A stretch of DNA of 6,059 bases, taken from the NCBI GenBank assembly GCA_019241915.1, contig JAFAWI010000364.1, positions 1 to 6,059 of the forward strand. The letters are read 5' to 3'. The notes below the pieces were generated by a model, which was not told where the DNA came from, ran no database searches, and saw nothing but the letters and a program-made list of their open reading frames with translations. Origin of the DNA: Alphaproteobacteria bacterium. GTDB taxonomy: Bacteria; Pseudomonadota; Alphaproteobacteria; ATCC43930; CGMCC-115725. Numbering within the stretch: the first letter of the stretch is position 1; every line of letters starts with the position of its first letter. A program made the translations under genes and the position numbers. This document shows positions 6,022 to 6,059 of this stretch, in pieces.

Positions 6022-6059
6022 GCAAGCCTGACCGTCACCAATACCGGTGACCGTCCCAT
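5959..6059 (+). CDS. ureB: Urease beta subunit UreB (5' end only)
   Basis: Only the first 33 complete codons are in the window; the gene runs off the right edge. The start MIPGEKFIREGEIELNSGRK and the following TASLTVTNTGDRP are the canonical N-terminus of the urease beta subunit (compare the MIPGE...NxGR...V.N.GDRP pattern of the family). The ATG at 5959 overlaps the stop of the chimeric ORF (ATGA). No strong Shine-Dalgarno site precedes it, so its translation probably depends on ribosomes finishing the chimera. The beta subunit joins UreA and UreC in the holoenzyme. ureC is expected next but is outside the window. Confidence 0.95.
   Translation, partial: MIPGEKFIREGEIELNSGRKTASLTVTNTGDRP

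Noticed and set aside
1..6059. CRISPR array, tRNA or rRNA genes, transposase or prophage genes
   Set aside because: I looked for these and saw none. The window is fully accounted for by the urea transport and urease genes, the chimera and the palindrome.

Overview
The window is a GC-rich, densely packed, single-strand gene cluster joining a urea ABC transporter (urtABCDE) to the first genes of a urease operon (ureD, ureA, ureB). All genes read on the + strand. The high GC content, the order urtABCDE-ureDAB, the short ATGA overlaps between genes and an ATTCCGGG...CCCGGAAT palindromic element all suggest an alphaproteobacterium of the Hyphomicrobiales, in or near the Bradyrhizobium/Rhodopseudomonas group. 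The genus-level placement is inference.

Layout: 1-276 is the 3' end of urtA (periplasmic urea-binding protein). Positions 273-1898 are urtB and 1895-3031 are urtC (the two permeases). Positions 3028-3768 are urtD and 3770-4465 are urtE (the two ATPases). Positions 4440-5282 are ureD (urease maturation chaperone) and 5286-5588 are ureA (urease gamma subunit). The only intergenic gap is 5589-5701 (113 bp), and it is mostly filled by an 89-bp imperfect palindrome. Positions 5702-5962 are a small unusual ORF, and 5959-6059 are the 5' end of ureB (urease beta subunit), cut by the window edge. No stretch longer than 300 bases lacks a gene.

The genes form one functional unit. UrtA captures urea, UrtBC moves it across the inner membrane using ATP hydrolysed by UrtDE, and urease hydrolyses it to ammonia and CO2. 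UreD helps deliver nickel to the apo-urease. The ureD start lies inside urtE, so transport and catabolism are physically linked.

The most notable feature is the ORF at 5702-5962. Its first 21 codons match the N-terminus of ureB and its last 65 codons match the C-terminal two thirds of ureA. It is therefore an 86-residue beta(N)-gamma(C) chimera lying between the true ureA and ureB. The geometry fits a tandem duplication of a 257-bp unit running from ureA codon 36 to ureB codon 21, followed by a 117-bp insertion carrying the palindrome. The chimera's reading frame is intact. It has a good Shine-Dalgarno site, shares a block of 22 residues with UreA despite seven synonymous codon changes, and is coupled to ureB by an ATGA overlap. 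These traits suggest it is maintained rather than decaying.
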